DNA of 64,000 nucleotides from Citrobacter youngae ATCC 29220. GTDB taxonomy: Bacteria > Pseudomonadota > Gammaproteobacteria > Enterobacterales > Enterobacteriaceae. The stretch spans positions 2,167,813 through 2,231,812 of the forward strand of contig NZ_GG730299.1 of assembly GCF_000155975.1 (NCBI RefSeq). The letters are read 5' to 3'. How positions within the stretch are numbered: the stretch's first letter is position 1; each line of letters starts with the position of its first letter. Positions 29,133-41,331 of the stretch are shown piece after piece. A program made the position numbers and the translations under genes. The notes under the pieces are model-generated. The model saw only the letters and a list, made by a program, of their open reading frames with translations, did no database searches and was not told where the DNA came from.

Positions 29133-30179
29133 TTGAACATAGACACTTGCGAAATCACTCTTGAACCCGCAGACAACGCCCGCCTGTTGAGCCTTTGCGG
29201 CCCATTTGATGACAACATCAAACAGCTGGAACGTCGCCTCGGCATCGAAATTAACCGTCGTGATAACCACTTTAAGCTGACCGGTCGCCCAATTTGCGTC
29301 ACCGCTGCGGCTGATATTTTACGCAGCCTGTATGTCGATACCGCCCCAATGCGCGGCCAGACGCAGGACATTGAACCTGAGCAAATTCATCTGGCGATTA
29401 AAGAAGCGCGGGTGCTTGAGCAAAGCGCGGACAGCGTGCCGGAATTTGGCAAAGCGGTGAATATCAAAACCAAGCGCGGAGTGATTAAACCGCGTACGCC
29501 GAATCAGGCGCAGTACATCGCTAACATCCTCGATCACGACATCACCTTCGGCGTTGGTCCTGCGGGTACGGGTAAAACGTATCTTGCGGTTGCCGCCGCG
29601 GTTGATGCGCTTGAGCGCCAGGAGATCCGTCGAATTCTGTTGACCCGTCCGGCGGTAGAAGCGGGCGAAAAGCTGGGCTTCCTGCCAGGCGATTTGAGCC
29701 AGAAAGTCGATCCGTATTTACGTCCGCTGTATGACGCACTGTTCGAAATGCTCGGTTTTGAGAAGGTTGAAAAGCTGATTGAGCGTAACGTCATTGAGGT
29801 TGCGCCGCTGGCTTATATGCGCGGTCGTACATTGAACGATGCGTTCATCATTCTTGATGAGAGCCAGAACACCACCATCGAACAGATGAAAATGTTCCTG
29901 ACCCGTATCGGCTTTAACTCCAAAGCGGTCATTACCGGCGATATCACCCAGATCGACCTGCCGCGCAGCACCAAGTCCGGTCTGCGCCATGCCATTGAGG
30001 TACTGGCAGAAGTCGACGAGATTAGTTTTAATTTCTTCCATAGCGAAGACGTGGTTCGCCACCCGGTGGTCGCCCGTATCGTCACCGCCTATGAAGCCTG
30101 GGAAGAAGCAGAACAGAAACGCAAAGCCGAGCAGGCAGCAGAACGCAAGCGCGAAGCTCAGGAGCAGGAACAAAAATGA
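29133..30179 (+). CDS. ybeZ: YbeZ, PhoH-like ATPase
   Basis: 348 aa from a TTG at 29133, eight bases after AAGAGGA. An in-frame ATG at 29115 lies before this ribosome site and is less likely. PhoH family: Walker A GPAGTGKT at 142-149, Walker [12 protein letters not shown], and a charged C-terminal tail ([20 protein letters not shown]). An NTPase partner of YbeY in rRNA maturation and quality control; genes overlap by 4 bases. Its own biochemical role is incompletely known. Confidence 0.94.
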   Translation: MNIDTCEITLEPADNARLLSLCGPFDDNIKQLERRLGIEINRRDNHFKLTGRPICVTAAADILRSLYVDTAPMRGQTQDIEPEQIHLAIKEARVLEQSADSVPEFGKAVNIKTKRGVIKPRTPNQAQYIANILDHDITFGVGPAGTGKTYLAVAAAVDALERQEIRRILLTRPAVEAGEKLGFLPGDLSQKVDPYLRPLYDALFEMLGFEKVEKLIERNVIEVAPLAYMRGRTLNDAFIILDESQNTTIEQMKMFLTRIGFNSKAVITGDITQIDLPRSTKSGLRHAIEVLAEVDEISFNFFHSEDVVRHPVVARIVTAYEAWEEAEQKRKAEQAAERKREAQEQEQK

Positions 30180-30649
30180 GTCAGGTTATTCTCGATTTAC
30201 AACTGGCATGTGAAGACGAATCCGGTTTACCCACAGAAAGCCAGTTTCAGGGGTGGCTGGATGCGGTAATCCCGCAGTTTCAGGAAGAGTCTGAAGTGAC
30301 GATTCGTCTGGTCGATGACGCGGAAAGCCACGAGCTGAACCTGACCTACCGCGGGAAAGATAAATCAACCAACGTGCTCTCTTTCCCGTTTGAAGCCCCG
30401 CCGGGCATTGAGATGCCGCTGCTCGGCGATCTGATCATCTGCCGTCAGGTGGTTGAGAAAGAAGCGCAGGAGCAAGGCAAACCGCTTGAGGCCCACTGGG
30501 CGCATATGGTGGTACACGGCAGTTTGCATTTGCTGGGCTACGACCATATCGAAGATGATGAAGCAGAAGAAATGGAATCCTTAGAAACAGAGATTATGCT
30601 TGCTCTGGGCTATGAGGATCCGTACATTGCCGAGAAGATTGCAGAATAG
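30176..30649 (+). CDS. ybeY: YbeY, endoribonuclease for rRNA maturation
   Basis: 157 aa (E. coli 155). The metal-binding motif [11 protein letters not shown] gives H114, H118 and H124, and R59 lies in [17 protein letters not shown], the other conserved patch. A zinc-dependent single-strand endonuclease needed for 16S rRNA 3' end formation and 70S quality control. The ATG overlaps the ybeZ stop. A BIME follows before ybeX. Confidence 0.97.
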   Translation: MSQVILDLQLACEDESGLPTESQFQGWLDAVIPQFQEESEVTIRLVDDAESHELNLTYRGKDKSTNVLSFPFEAPPGIEMPLLGDLIICRQVVEKEAQEQGKPLEAHWAHMVVHGSLHLLGYDHIEDDEAEEMESLETEIMLALGYEDPYIAEKIAE

Positions 30650-30654
30650 TAGCT

Positions 30655-30734
30655 TGCCGGATGGCGGCGCTTGCGCCTTGTCCGGCCTACATTCATGCCT
30701 TTCGTAGGCCTGATAAGCGTAGCGCCATCAGGCA
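30655..30734. repeat. BIME between ybeY and ybeX
   Basis: REP pair: TTGCCGGATGGCGGCGC...GCGCCTTGTCCGGCCTAC and GTAGGCCTGATAAGCG...GCGCCATCAGGCAA. Confidence 0.88.
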
Positions 30735-30807
30735 AAACATGCCGTCAACAGCTGAGTATACGCATGACGAGCTTTGTATTAACTAACATGAGAACCCATA
30801 CGACGCC

Positions 30808-31686
30808 ATGAGCGACGACAATTCACACAGTAGTGACACGTTAACCAGCAAAAAGGGATTTTTCTCCCTGTTACTGAGCCAACTTTTCCACGGTGAACCG
30901 AAAAACCGCGACGAACTGTTGGAGCTGATCCGTGATTCCGGGCAGAACGACCTTATCGATGAAGATACGCGCGATATGCTCGAAGGGGTGATGGACATTG
31001 CGGACCAGCGCGTTCGCGACATCATGATCCCCCGTTCTCAAATGATTACCCTGAAACGCAACCAGACCCTGGATGAATGCCTCGACGTCATTATCGAGTC
31101 TGCCCACTCGCGTTTCCCGGTGATCAGCGAAGACAAAGATCACATTGAAGGGATTCTGATGGCCAAAGATCTGCTGCCGTTTATGCGCAGCGATGCCGAA
31201 GCCTTCAGCATGGAGAAAGTGTTACGCCAGGCGGTTGTCGTACCTGAAAGCAAGCGGGTTGACCGCATGCTGAAAGAGTTCCGTTCCCAGCGTTATCATA
31301 TGGCTATCGTCATCGACGAGTTCGGCGGTGTCTCAGGTCTGGTGACCATTGAGGACATTCTTGAACTGATCGTCGGTGAAATTGAAGATGAGTACGACGA
31401 AGAAGACGATATTGATTTCCGTCAGCTCAGTCGCCACACCTGGACCATTCGCGCGCTGGCGCCAATTGAAGACTTCAACGACGCTTTCGGTACCCATTTT
31501 AGCGACGAAGAAGTGGATACCATTGGCGGGTTGGTGATGCAGGCCTTTGGTCATCTGCCGGCTCGCGGTGAGACCATCGACATTGATGGTTACCAGTTCA
31601 AGGTGGCAATGGCCGACAGCCGTCGTATTATTCAGGTTCATGTCAGAATTCCGGACGACTCACCCCAGCCCAAACTGGACGAATAA
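30808..31686 (+). CDS. ybeX: YbeX (CorC), CBS-domain protein
   Basis: 292 aa, E. coli length. Two CBS repeats span about 70-190 ([29 protein letters not shown]), and a CorC_HlyC C-terminal domain covers about 205-285. An acidic stretch ([13 protein letters not shown]) links them. Named CorC for cobalt/magnesium efflux in Salmonella, and more recently tied to ribosome metabolism with YbeY/YbeZ. Lies between ybeY and lnt, as is standard. Confidence 0.95.
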   Translation: MSDDNSHSSDTLTSKKGFFSLLLSQLFHGEPKNRDELLELIRDSGQNDLIDEDTRDMLEGVMDIADQRVRDIMIPRSQMITLKRNQTLDECLDVIIESAHSRFPVISEDKDHIEGILMAKDLLPFMRSDAEAFSMEKVLRQAVVVPESKRVDRMLKEFRSQRYHMAIVIDEFGGVSGLVTIEDILELIVGEIEDEYDEEDDIDFRQLSRHTWTIRALAPIEDFNDAFGTHFSDEEVDTIGGLVMQAFGHLPARGETIDIDGYQFKVAMADSRRIIQVHVRIPDDSPQPKLDE

Positions 31687-31704
31687 ACCCGAAACTGGAT
31701 CTAA

Positions 31705-33249
<1,545 letters not shown>

Positions 33250-33256
33250 ATTCACA

Positions 33257-33334
33257 GGCCGGATATGGCGGTACGCCGCCATCCGGCAGTTGTGCCGCAT
33301 CGTGCCTGATGACGCTACGCTTACCAGGCCTACA
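33257..33334. repeat. BIME after lnt
   Basis: REP units GGCCGGATATGGCGGTACGCCGCCATCCGGCA and GTGCCTGATGACGCTACGCTTACCAGGCCTAC. Confidence 0.85.
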
Positions 33335-33463
33335 ACTCCCCTCCCAATAACCATTCTGGCACGTCTATTGCTTTGTTATACAAGGCAAACGCCGTTTTGG
33401 CTGAATGTGCAACCTGGTCGCACCAACGTTGAGCGAAGGTAGCACCCGAAAAGTGCAACGAGA

Positions 33464-33504
33464 TATTTTTGCCCCCAAATGGTGCGGCGCACTTCGCAAA
33501 AATA
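33464..33504. promoter_or_regulatory. Nested dyad in the gltI upstream region, function unknown
   Basis: A perfect 9-bp inverted repeat, TATTTTTGC (33464-33472) and GCAAAAATA (33496-33504), encloses a smaller one, GTGC-GGC-GCAC. No T-run follows, so it is not an ordinary terminator. It lies about 145 bp upstream of the gltI start, where an operator or mRNA structure would be plausible. Elsewhere in 33335-33582 I see nothing assignable. Confidence 0.5.
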
Positions 33505-33582
33505 AACAATAACACAGCAAATTCTTTACATTCATCCAAACTAAATGTTAACAAACATATACAAGACTGCACGTTTAAGTAG

Positions 33583-33604
33583 CAAACAATAACAACATCA
33601 CAAT
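33583..33604 (+). promoter_or_regulatory. C/A-rich GcvB target in the gltI leader
   Basis: CAAACAATAACAACATCACA lies about 45-65 nt upstream of the gltI start. This matches the unusual far-upstream C/A element by which GcvB represses gltI in Salmonella, and complements the GU-rich R1 region of GcvB. Confidence 0.75.
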
Positions 33605-33647
33605 GGGTATCAATGCGTCACTGGCGCAGACGATAAAGGAGTTGGAT

Positions 33648-34556
33648 ATGCAATTACGTAAGCTCGCCACTGCCATGCTGGTCATGGGAATGTCCGCCGG
33701 TCTGGCGCACGCAGAAGACGCAGCGCCAGCGGCAGGCAGCACGCTGGACAAGATCGCCAAGAATGGCGTTATCGTTGTCGGTCACCGTGAATCATCGGTA
33801 CCGTTTTCTTACTACGATAATCAGCAAAAAGTGGTCGGTTATTCACAGGATTACTCCAACGCGATCGTTGAAGCCGTGAAGAAAAAACTGAACAAACCGG
33901 ATCTGCAGGTGAAACTGATCCCGATTACCTCACAGAACCGTATCCCGCTGCTGCAAAACGGTACCTTCGACTTTGAGTGTGGCTCCACCACCAACAACGT
34001 CGAGCGCCAAAAACAAGCGGCATTCTCTGACACCATTTTCGTGGTCGGTACCCGTCTGCTGGCGAAAAAAGGCGGCGACATCAAAGATTTCGCTGACCTG
34101 AAAGGCAAAGCCGTGGTCGTGACTTCGGGTACCACCTCAGAAGTGTTACTGCACAAGCTGAACGAAGAACAAAAAATGGATATGCGCATCATCAGCGCGA
34201 AGGACCATGGTGACTCTTTCCGTACTCTGGAAAGCGGTCGCGCCGTTGCCTTTATGATGGATGACGCCCTGCTGGCTGGCGAACGCGCGAAAGCGAAGAA
34301 ACCAGACAACTGGGAGATCGTCGGCAAGCCGCAGTCTCAGGAAGCCTACGGCTGCATGCTGCGTAAAGATGACCCAGAGTTCAAAAAGCTGATGGACGAC
34401 ACGATCGCCAACGCGCAGACCTCCGGCGAAGCAGAAAAATGGTTTGATAAGTGGTTTAAAAACCCTATTCCACCGAAGAACCTGAACATGAATTTCGAAC
34501 TGTCAGACGAGATGAAAGCTCTGTTCAAAGAACCGAATGATAAAGCGCTTAACTAA
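33648..34556 (+). CDS. gltI: GltI, periplasmic glutamate/aspartate-binding protein
   Basis: 302 aa from ATG 33648 behind AAAGGAG; the frame is open 15 codons upstream into the GcvB-sensitive leader. Signal peptide of about 22 residues (MQLRKLATAMLVMGMSAGLA|HA), then a type II solute-binding fold: GHRESSVPFSYYD, the ligand segment NGTFDFECGSTTNN and TSGTTSEVLL. It delivers Glu and Asp to GltJKL. First gene of gltI-sroC-gltJKL. Confidence 0.98.
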   Translation: MQLRKLATAMLVMGMSAGLAHAEDAAPAAGSTLDKIAKNGVIVVGHRESSVPFSYYDNQQKVVGYSQDYSNAIVEAVKKKLNKPDLQVKLIPITSQNRIPLLQNGTFDFECGSTTNNVERQKQAAFSDTIFVVGTRLLAKKGGDIKDFADLKGKAVVVTSGTTSEVLLHKLNEEQKMDMRIISAKDHGDSFRTLESGRAVAFMMDDALLAGERAKAKKPDNWEIVGKPQSQEAYGCMLRKDDPEFKKLMDDTIANAQTSGEAEKWFDKWFKNPIPPKNLNMNFELSDEMKALFKEPNDKALN

Positions 34557-34706
34557 CTAAAATAAATGGGGCGAGTTCACCTTGCCCTCTCGATTGTTAC
34601 TCAGCACGGACAGACTATAAGCCTGATGGTCGTTCCCCATCAGGCCTGAAAACCGCAAAACGCTGAATAACAATCTTCGAGGGTAGCGCTGCTACCCTTT
34701 TTTTTC
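34548..34706 (+). ncRNA. sroC: SroC sRNA from the gltI 3' end (5' boundary approximate)
   Basis: The gltI-gltJ gap has no coding frame and ends in the strong hairpin GAGGGTAGC/GCTACCCTTTTTTTT (about 34680-34706). This is the position and length of SroC (about 160 nt), cut from the gltIJKL mRNA and acting as an Hfq-dependent sponge for GcvB. The hairpin also partly terminates gltI transcription. The 5' end is estimated. Confidence 0.75.
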
Positions 34707-34718
34707 TGGAGTAGATTT

Positions 34719-35459
34719 ATGTCTATAGACTGGAACTGGGGTATTTTTTTACAACAAGCCCCGTTCGGCAACACCACCTATCTCGGCTGGCTCTGGAGTG
34801 GTTTCCAGGTCACGGTCGCGCTATCCATCACCGCGTGGATTATCGCGTTCCTCATCGGCTCTTTGTTCGGCATCTTGCGTACGGTTCCAAATCGTTTCCT
34901 TTCCGGGATCGGCACACTGTACGTTGAGCTGTTTCGTAACGTTCCACTTATCGTCCAGTTTTTTACCTGGTATCTGGTCATTCCTGAACTGTTGCCGGAA
35001 AACATTGGGATGTGGTTCAAGTCGGAACTGGATCCCAACATTCAGTTCTTCCTCTCATCCATGCTTTGTCTGGGACTGTTTACCGCCGCGCGCGTCTGCG
35101 AACAGGTTCGCGCCGCTATTCAGTCTCTGCCTCGTGGACAGAAAAACGCCGCGCTGGCGATGGGGCTGACGTTGCCGCAGGCCTACCGCTATGTTCTGCT
35201 GCCAAACGCCTACCGCGTGATTGTTCCGCCAATGACCTCAGAGATGATGAACCTGGTGAAGAACTCCGCGATCGCCTCCACCATCGGCCTGGTCGATATG
35301 GCGGCGCAGGCGGGGAAACTGCTGGATTACTCCGCCCACGCCTGGGAATCGTTTACGGCCATTACCCTGGCCTATGTGCTGATTAACGCTGTCATCATGC
35401 TGGTGATGAATCTCGTCGAACGCAAGATCCGCCTGCCTGGCAATATGGGAGGCAAATAA
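34719..35459 (+). CDS. gltJ: GltJ, glutamate/aspartate ABC permease
   Basis: 246 aa, E. coli length. Polar amino-acid permease of the HisMQ type, about five membrane helices. The cytoplasmic EAA-like loop reads [20 protein letters not shown] followed by [11 protein letters not shown]. With GltK it forms the membrane channel driven by GltL. The ATG follows TCTGGAG just past the SroC terminator. Its stop overlaps gltK by one base. Confidence 0.97.
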   Translation: MSIDWNWGIFLQQAPFGNTTYLGWLWSGFQVTVALSITAWIIAFLIGSLFGILRTVPNRFLSGIGTLYVELFRNVPLIVQFFTWYLVIPELLPENIGMWFKSELDPNIQFFLSSMLCLGLFTAARVCEQVRAAIQSLPRGQKNAALAMGLTLPQAYRYVLLPNAYRVIVPPMTSEMMNLVKNSAIASTIGLVDMAAQAGKLLDYSAHAWESFTAITLAYVLINAVIMLVMNLVERKIRLPGNMGGK

Positions 35460-36133
35460 TGTACGAATTTGACTGGAGTTCTATTGTCCCTTCCCTGCCG
35501 TATCTGCTGGATGGGCTGATCATCACGCTGAAAATCACCGTCACGGCGGTCGTCATCGGTATCGTATGGGGGACCATCCTGGCCGTCATGCGTCTGTCCA
35601 GCTTCGCGCCGATTGCCTGGTTTGCGAAAGGCTACGTCAACGTATTCCGTTCCATTCCACTGGTGATGGTACTGCTGTGGTTCTACCTGATTGTGCCCGG
35701 CTTCCTGCAAAACGTGCTGGGCCTGTCGCCGAAAACCGATATTCGCCTGATCTCAGCCATGGTCGCGTTTTCAATGTTTGAAGCCGCGTACTATTCCGAG
35801 ATTATCCGCGCCGGGATCCAGAGTATTTCTCGCGGGCAATCCAGCGCCGCGCTGGCGTTAGGGATGACCCACTGGCAGTCGATGAAGCTCATCATTCTGC
35901 CGCAGGCATTCCGCGCGATGGTGCCGCTGCTGCTTACCCAGGGCATCGTACTCTTCCAGGATACCTCGCTGGTCTATGTATTGAGTCTGGCAGACTTCTT
36001 CCGTACCGCCTCCACCATTGGCGAGCGTGACGGCACGCAGGTTGAAATGATCCTGTTTGCTGGCGCCGTTTATTTTGTATTCAGTCTGAGCGCATCGTTG
36101 TTGGTCAGCTATTTGAAGAAAAGGACAGTTTAA
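35459..36133 (+). CDS. gltK: GltK, glutamate/aspartate ABC permease
   Basis: 224 aa. Five predicted membrane helices and the EAA loop [20 protein letters not shown] followed by PQAFRAMVP. Second half of the heterodimeric channel. It overlaps gltJ (TAATG) and gltL (TAATG) by one base each, showing tight coupling. Confidence 0.97.
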   Translation: MYEFDWSSIVPSLPYLLDGLIITLKITVTAVVIGIVWGTILAVMRLSSFAPIAWFAKGYVNVFRSIPLVMVLLWFYLIVPGFLQNVLGLSPKTDIRLISAMVAFSMFEAAYYSEIIRAGIQSISRGQSSAALALGMTHWQSMKLIILPQAFRAMVPLLLTQGIVLFQDTSLVYVLSLADFFRTASTIGERDGTQVEMILFAGAVYFVFSLSASLLVSYLKKRTV

Positions 36134-36858
36134 TGATTACCCTGAAAAATGTTTCTAAATGGTATGGTCACTTTCAGGTGCTGACCGACTGCTCCACGGA
36201 AGTGAAAAAAGGTGAAGTGGTCGTGGTCTGCGGGCCATCTGGCTCCGGTAAATCCACGCTTATCAAAACGGTGAACGGACTGGAGCCGGTACAACAGGGC
36301 GTCATTACCGTTGATGGCACCGTGGTGAACGACAAAAAAACCGATCTGGCCAAACTGCGCTCCCGCGTTGGCATGGTGTTCCAGCACTTTGAACTGTTTC
36401 CGCATCTGTCGATCATTGAAAACCTGACCCTGGCGCAGGTAAAAGTGCTTAAACGCGATAAAGCGCCTGCCCGCGCAAAAGCGCAGAAGCTGCTGGAGCG
36501 CGTGGGTCTGGCGGCCCATGCCGAAAAGTTTCCGGCTCAGCTCTCCGGAGGCCAGCAGCAGCGTGTGGCTATCGCCAGGGCGCTGTGCATGGATCCTATC
36601 GCCATGTTGTTTGATGAACCGACGTCAGCGCTTGACCCTGAAATGATCAACGAAGTACTGGACGTCATGGTTGAACTGGCCAATGAGGGGATGACCATGA
36701 TGGTGGTTACCCATGAAATGGGCTTTGCGCGTAAAGTGGCGAACCGGGTGATCTTCATGGATGAAGGGAAGATTGTTGAAGACTCGCCGAAGGAAGAGTT
36801 CTTCGCCAATCCGAAATCGGACCGGGCCAAAGACTTCCTCGCCAAGATCCTGCACTAG
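36133..36858 (+). CDS. gltL: GltL, glutamate/aspartate ABC transporter ATPase
   Basis: 241 aa. Walker [10 protein letters not shown] (about 34-42), Q-loop [11 protein letters not shown], signature [15 protein letters not shown], Walker [15 protein letters not shown] and the H-loop [12 protein letters not shown]. It energises Glu/Asp uptake with GltJK. Last gene of the transporter unit; a GC-rich hairpin follows. Confidence 0.98.
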   Translation: MITLKNVSKWYGHFQVLTDCSTEVKKGEVVVVCGPSGSGKSTLIKTVNGLEPVQQGVITVDGTVVNDKKTDLAKLRSRVGMVFQHFELFPHLSIIENLTLAQVKVLKRDKAPARAKAQKLLERVGLAAHAEKFPAQLSGGQQQRVAIARALCMDPIAMLFDEPTSALDPEMINEVLDVMVELANEGMTMMVVTHEMGFARKVANRVIFMDEGKIVEDSPKEEFFANPKSDRAKDFLAKILH

Positions 36859-36865
36859 CATTACC

Positions 36866-36889
36866 GGCGCGCACCTGCATGTGCGCGCC
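36866..36889 (+). other. Hairpin after gltL
   Basis: The perfect stem GGCGCGCAC/GTGCGCGCC has a 6-base loop. No clear T-run follows, so it is more likely a 3'-end stabiliser or weak terminator than a full intrinsic terminator. Confidence 0.6.
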
Positions 36890-36974
36890 ACCTCACGCTT
36901 TATCTCTTCACTTCTCGAAACATACACAGCCCAGCGTTACCCTTGTCACAGAGTCCCACTCACAAGGAGCAACA

Positions 36975-37910
36975 ATGGCACTTCCTATCCTGTTTGATTG
37001 CGATCCAGGTCATGACGACGCTATCGCAATTGTTCTCGCCCTCGCCTCACCTGAACTGGATGTTAAAGCAATCACCTCCTCTGCCGGTAATCAGACACCC
37101 GACAAAACCCTGCGTAACGTGTTGCGCATGTTAACGTTGCTCAACCGTACGGATATTCCCGTGGCGGGTGGCGCAGTGAAACCGCTCATGCGCGATCTGA
37201 TTATCGCTGATAACGTGCACGGCGAGAGTGGACTGGATGGCCCGGCGCTACCGGAACCCGCTTTTACGCCACAAAGCTGTACCGCCGTTGAGCTGATGGC
37301 GAAAACCCTGCGCGAAAGCCCGGAGCCGCTGACCATTGTTTCCACCGGCCCGCAAACAAACGTGGCATTGTTACTAAACAGCCACCCTGAACTGCACGCC
37401 AAAATCGCCCGCATCGTGATTATGGGCGGTGCGATGGGCCTTGGGAACTGGACGCCCGCGGCGGAATTCAATATCTATGTTGATCCTGAAGCCGCCGAGA
37501 TCGTATTCCAGTCGGGCATTCCAGTGGTGATGGCCGGGCTGGACGTCACGCATAAAGCACAAATACATCGTGAAGATACCGAGCGATTCCGCGCTATCGG
37601 CAACCCTGTTTCGACGATCGTTGCTGAACTACTCGACTTCTTTTTTGAATATCATAAAGACGAAAAATGGGGATTCATCGGCGCGCCGCTGCACGACCCG
37701 TGCACCATTGCCTGGCTGCTGAAACCTGAACTGTTTACCACCGTCGAGCGTTGGGTCGGCGTGGAAACGCAGGGCAAATACACCCAGGGGATGACCGTGG
37801 TGGACTACTACTTCCTGAGCGGCAATAAGCCGAACGCCACCGTGATGGTGGACGTGGATCGCCAGGGATTTGTCGATCTGCTGGCAGAACGTTTAAGATA
37901 TTACGCGTAA
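36975..37910 (+). CDS. rihA: RihA, pyrimidine-specific ribonucleoside hydrolase
   Basis: 311 aa from ATG 36975 after AAGGAGC; the upstream open frame contains the gltL hairpin and is not coding. Nucleoside hydrolase family: Ca2+-binding [41 protein letters not shown] and the catalytic His in [10 protein letters not shown]. It splits cytidine and uridine into base and ribose. It is next to ybeL here; in E. coli the hscC/djlB group intervenes. Confidence 0.97.
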   Translation: MALPILFDCDPGHDDAIAIVLALASPELDVKAITSSAGNQTPDKTLRNVLRMLTLLNRTDIPVAGGAVKPLMRDLIIADNVHGESGLDGPALPEPAFTPQSCTAVELMAKTLRESPEPLTIVSTGPQTNVALLLNSHPELHAKIARIVIMGGAMGLGNWTPAAEFNIYVDPEAAEIVFQSGIPVVMAGLDVTHKAQIHREDTERFRAIGNPVSTIVAELLDFFFEYHKDEKWGFIGAPLHDPCTIAWLLKPELFTTVERWVGVETQGKYTQGMTVVDYYFLSGNKPNATVMVDVDRQGFVDLLAERLRYYA

Positions 37911-37913
37911 AAT

Positions 37914-37992
37914 TGTAGGCCGGATAAGGCGCTTGCGCCGCCATCCGGCATATTGCCTGATGGCGATGCTGGCGCATCTTATCAGGCCTACA
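37914..37992. repeat. BIME between rihA and ybeL
   Basis: REP pair: TGTAGGCCGGATAAGGCGC...GCCGCCATCCGGCA and TTGCCTGATGGCGATGC...CATCTTATCAGGCCTACA. It lies between converging genes. Confidence 0.9.
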
Positions 37993-38016
37993 AACAACGT
38001 TTAGCACGCCTAATCA

Positions 38017-38502
38017 TCACGGTTCAAACGGTCGGCGCTGGAACTGATCGTGCCCACATTTCGGACACAGCGGCAGTACGTCCGGGGTGTAGACCGCTAA
38101 ATGGAAGTGGCACTTCTCGCAGACCAGATTCCCCAGGCCGACCACCTCGCCGCTGTGGTACACGCCGTGATGGCTGAGATCCTGGAACACTTCGCGCCAT
38201 TCAAGCTGCGTTTTATCGGTAATATCGGCCAGCTCCTGCCAGATACTCTCTTTGATAACCCGCATAAAGACGCTGTCAGTCTCCTCATCGAGACTCTCTT
38301 CATAACTCAACGCAAACTCTTCCAGGTCGCGCCTGACGGCCCGGGTGACCTCTTCCACCTCGGTTCGCGTTAACTCCCCGGTCTGCATAACCCGCTGACG
38401 CGCCTGCTCCACCAGCGCATCAATATCGCGTTCGCCGTTACGCAGGCGTTCGCTCAGTGAAGCCACCAGTTCACGGTAATATTGAGCAACCTTGTTCATC
38501 AC
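38017..38502 (-). CDS. ybeL: YbeL, DUF1451-family zinc-ribbon protein
   Basis: 161 aa. A helical, charged N-terminal two-thirds (MNKVAQYYRELVASLSERLR; RAVRRDLEEFALSYEES) is followed by a C-terminal zinc ribbon with CEKCHFH and CPKCGHDQF. Function not established. A conserved neighbour of leuS, transcribed away from it. The ATG follows GGAGGCGAAG (minus strand). No anomaly. Confidence 0.94.
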   Translation of the reverse strand: MMNKVAQYYRELVASLSERLRNGERDIDALVEQARQRVMQTGELTRTEVEEVTRAVRRDLEEFALSYEESLDEETDSVFMRVIKESIWQELADITDKTQLEWREVFQDLSHHGVYHSGEVVGLGNLVCEKCHFHLAVYTPDVLPLCPKCGHDQFQRRPFEP

Positions 38503-38734
38503 TTCGCCTCCTGGGTCGTTAACTGTCTATAATAATAGACGTTATTTACGCTACGCTTTGCAAGACTGTCCACAGAGTGTGTAAATTCGTGCAAGAATTA
38601 TCCTTGCGGGAATTCAACGCTGAATGCGCGAAAGGCTGTTTTGGCGCGGGCGTTTGGGCTATGCTATGCGGATCTGAAACACCACATCTAGAGCTACGTT
38701 TGTAGCTGTATTGAAAACAGGACCACTGGCTGCC

Positions 38735-41317
38735 ATGCAAGAGCAATACCGCCCGGAAGAGATAGAATCCAAAGTACAGCTTCACTGGGATGAGAAGCGC
38801 ACATTTGAAGTTACCGAAGACGAGAGCAAAGAGAAGTATTACTGCCTGTCTATGCTTCCCTATCCTTCTGGTCGACTACACATGGGCCACGTACGTAACT
38901 ACACCATCGGTGACGTAATCGCCCGCTATCAGCGTATGCTGGGCAAAAACGTACTGCAGCCTATTGGCTGGGATGCATTTGGTCTGCCTGCGGAAGGCGC
39001 TGCGGTTAAAAACAACACCGCCCCGGCACCGTGGACGTATGACAACATCGCCTACATGAAAAACCAGCTCAAAATGCTGGGCTTTGGTTATGACTGGAGC
39101 CGTGAGCTGGCGACCTGTACCCCGGAATACTACCGCTGGGAACAGAAGTTCTTCACCGAGCTGTACAAAAAAGGCCTGGTGTACAAGAAAACCTCTGCGG
39201 TCAACTGGTGCCCGAACGACCAGACCGTTCTCGCCAACGAGCAGGTTATCGACGGCTGCTGCTGGCGTTGCGATACCAAAGTTGAGCGTAAAGAGATCCC
39301 GCAGTGGTTCATTAAAATCACCGCGTACGCTGACGAACTGCTGCGCGATCTGGATAACCTGGATCACTGGCCTGACACCGTTAAGACCATGCAGCGCAAC
39401 TGGATTGGCCGTTCTGAAGGCGTGGAAATCACCTTCGATGTGAACGGTTACGACAACACGCTGACCGTCTACACCACTCGTCCGGACACCTTTATGGGTG
39501 CGACCTACCTGGCCGTGGCCGCAGGTCACCCGCTGGCGCAGAAAGCCGCCGCGAACAACCCAGAACTGGCCGCGTTCATTGACGAATGCCGCAACACCAA
39601 GGTTGCTGAAGCTGAAATGGCGACCATGGAGAAAAAAGGCGTCGACACCGGCTTCAAAGCCGTTCACCCGCTGACCGGCGAAGAGATCCCGGTCTGGGCG
39701 GCAAACTTCGTGCTGATGGAATACGGCACCGGCGCCGTGATGGCCGTTCCGGGTCACGATCAGCGTGACTACGAATTTGCCACCAAATATGGCCTGACCA
39801 TCAAGCCGGTCATTCTGACCGCTGAAGGCGCAGAGCCGGACTTGTCTCAACAGGCGCTGACCGAAAAAGGCGTGCTGTTTAACTCCGGTGAGTTTGACGG
39901 CCTCGACTTCGAAGCCGCCTTCAACGCCATTGCTGACCAGCTGGTGGCGAAAGGCGTGGGTGAGCGTAAAATTAACTACCGTCTGCGCGACTGGGGCGTT
40001 TCCCGTCAGCGTTACTGGGGCGCGCCGATTCCAATGGTCACTCTGGAAGATGGCACCGTTCTGCCAACGCCAGAAGATCAGCTGCCGGTTATTCTGCCGG
40101 AAGATGTGGTTATGGACGGCATCACCAGCCCGATCAAAGCCGATCCGGAGTGGGCGAAAACCACCATTAACGGCATGCCTGCGCTGCGTGAGACCGACAC
40201 CTTCGATACCTTTATGGAGTCCTCCTGGTACTACGCGCGTTATACCTGCCCGCAGTACAACGAAGGCATGCTGGATCCAGAAGCCGCTAACTACTGGCTG
40301 CCGGTTGATATCTACATTGGCGGTATCGAACACGCCATCATGCACCTGCTCTACTTCCGCTTCTTCCATAAGCTGATGCGCGACGCGGGCATGGTGAACT
40401 CTGACGAACCGGCGAAACAGCTGTTGTGTCAGGGCATGGTACTGGCCGATGCGTTCTATTACGTTGGCGCCAACGGCGAACGTAACTGGGTTTCTCCGGT
40501 TGATGCTATCGTTGAACGCGACGAGAAAGGCCGTATTGTGAAAGCGAAGGACGCCGAAGGTCATGAACTGGTATATACCGGCATGAGCAAGATGTCCAAG
40601 TCGAAAAACAACGGCATCGACCCGCAGGTAATGGTTGAGCGTTACGGCGCGGACACCGTGCGTCTGTTTATGATGTTCGCCTCCCCGGCTGACATGACCC
40701 TGGAATGGCAGGAATCCGGCGTTGAAGGGGCGAACCGCTTCCTGAAACGCGTCTGGAAACTGGTTTACGAACATACCACCAAAGGCGATGTTGCTGCCCT
40801 TAACGTTGATGCGTTGAGCGAAGATCAAAAAGCGCTGCGTCGCGACGTACACAAAACTATCGCTAAAGTCACCGATGATATCGGTCGTCGTCAGACCTTT
40901 AACACCGCCATTGCGGCGATTATGGAGCTGATGAACAAGCTGGCGAAAGCGCCGCAGGAAGACGAGCAGGACCGCGCCCTGATGCAGGAAGCGTTGCTGG
41001 CCGTTGTGCGTATGCTTAACCCGTTCACCCCGCACGTTTGCTTCACGCTGTGGCAGGCGCTGAAAGGCGAAGGCGATATCGATAACGCACCGTGGCCGGT
41101 AGCTGATGAAAGCGCGATGGTTGAAGACTCGACGCTGGTTGTGGTTCAGGTAAACGGTAAAGTTCGTGGCAAAATCACCGTTCCGGTAAACGCCACTGAA
41201 GAGCAGGTGCGTGAACGTGCTGGTCAGGAGCATCTGGTGGCAAAATATCTTGATGGCGTTACCGTACGTAAAGTGATTTATGTACCGGGTAAACTCCTCA
41301 ATCTGGTCGTTGGCTAA
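38735..41317 (+). CDS. leuS: Leucyl-tRNA synthetase
   Basis: 860 aa from the ATG of [20 protein letters not shown]; eight upstream in-frame codons are excluded by homologous length. Class I: HIGH variant HMGH at 49-52, editing CP1 domain with [11 protein letters not shown] and the catalytic Asp segment [15 protein letters not shown] as KMSKSKNN, and a C-terminal anchor. First gene of leuS-lptE-holA-nadD. A long frame on the opposite strand is a shadow of this GC-rich gene. Confidence 0.98.
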   Translation: MQEQYRPEEIESKVQLHWDEKRTFEVTEDESKEKYYCLSMLPYPSGRLHMGHVRNYTIGDVIARYQRMLGKNVLQPIGWDAFGLPAEGAAVKNNTAPAPWTYDNIAYMKNQLKMLGFGYDWSRELATCTPEYYRWEQKFFTELYKKGLVYKKTSAVNWCPNDQTVLANEQVIDGCCWRCDTKVERKEIPQWFIKITAYADELLRDLDNLDHWPDTVKTMQRNWIGRSEGVEITFDVNGYDNTLTVYTTRPDTFMGATYLAVAAGHPLAQKAAANNPELAAFIDECRNTKVAEAEMATMEKKGVDTGFKAVHPLTGEEIPVWAANFVLMEYGTGAVMAVPGHDQRDYEFATKYGLTIKPVILTAEGAEPDLSQQALTEKGVLFNSGEFDGLDFEAAFNAIADQLVAKGVGERKINYRLRDWGVSRQRYWGAPIPMVTLEDGTVLPTPEDQLPVILPEDVVMDGITSPIKADPEWAKTTINGMPALRETDTFDTFMESSWYYARYTCPQYNEGMLDPEAANYWLPVDIYIGGIEHAIMHLLYFRFFHKLMRDAGMVNSDEPAKQLLCQGMVLADAFYYVGANGERNWVSPVDAIVERDEKGRIVKAKDAEGHELVYTGMSKMSKSKNNGIDPQVMVERYGADTVRLFMMFASPADMTLEWQESGVEGANRFLKRVWKLVYEHTTKGDVAALNVDALSEDQKALRRDVHKTIAKVTDDIGRRQTFNTAIAAIMELMNKLAKAPQEDEQDRALMQEALLAVVRMLNPFTPHVCFTLWQALKGEGDIDNAPWPVADESAMVEDSTLVVVQVNGKVRGKITVPVNATEEQVRERAGQEHLVAKYLDGVTVRKVIYVPGKLLNLVVG

Positions 41318-41331
41318 GCGCGGGAGGAAGC

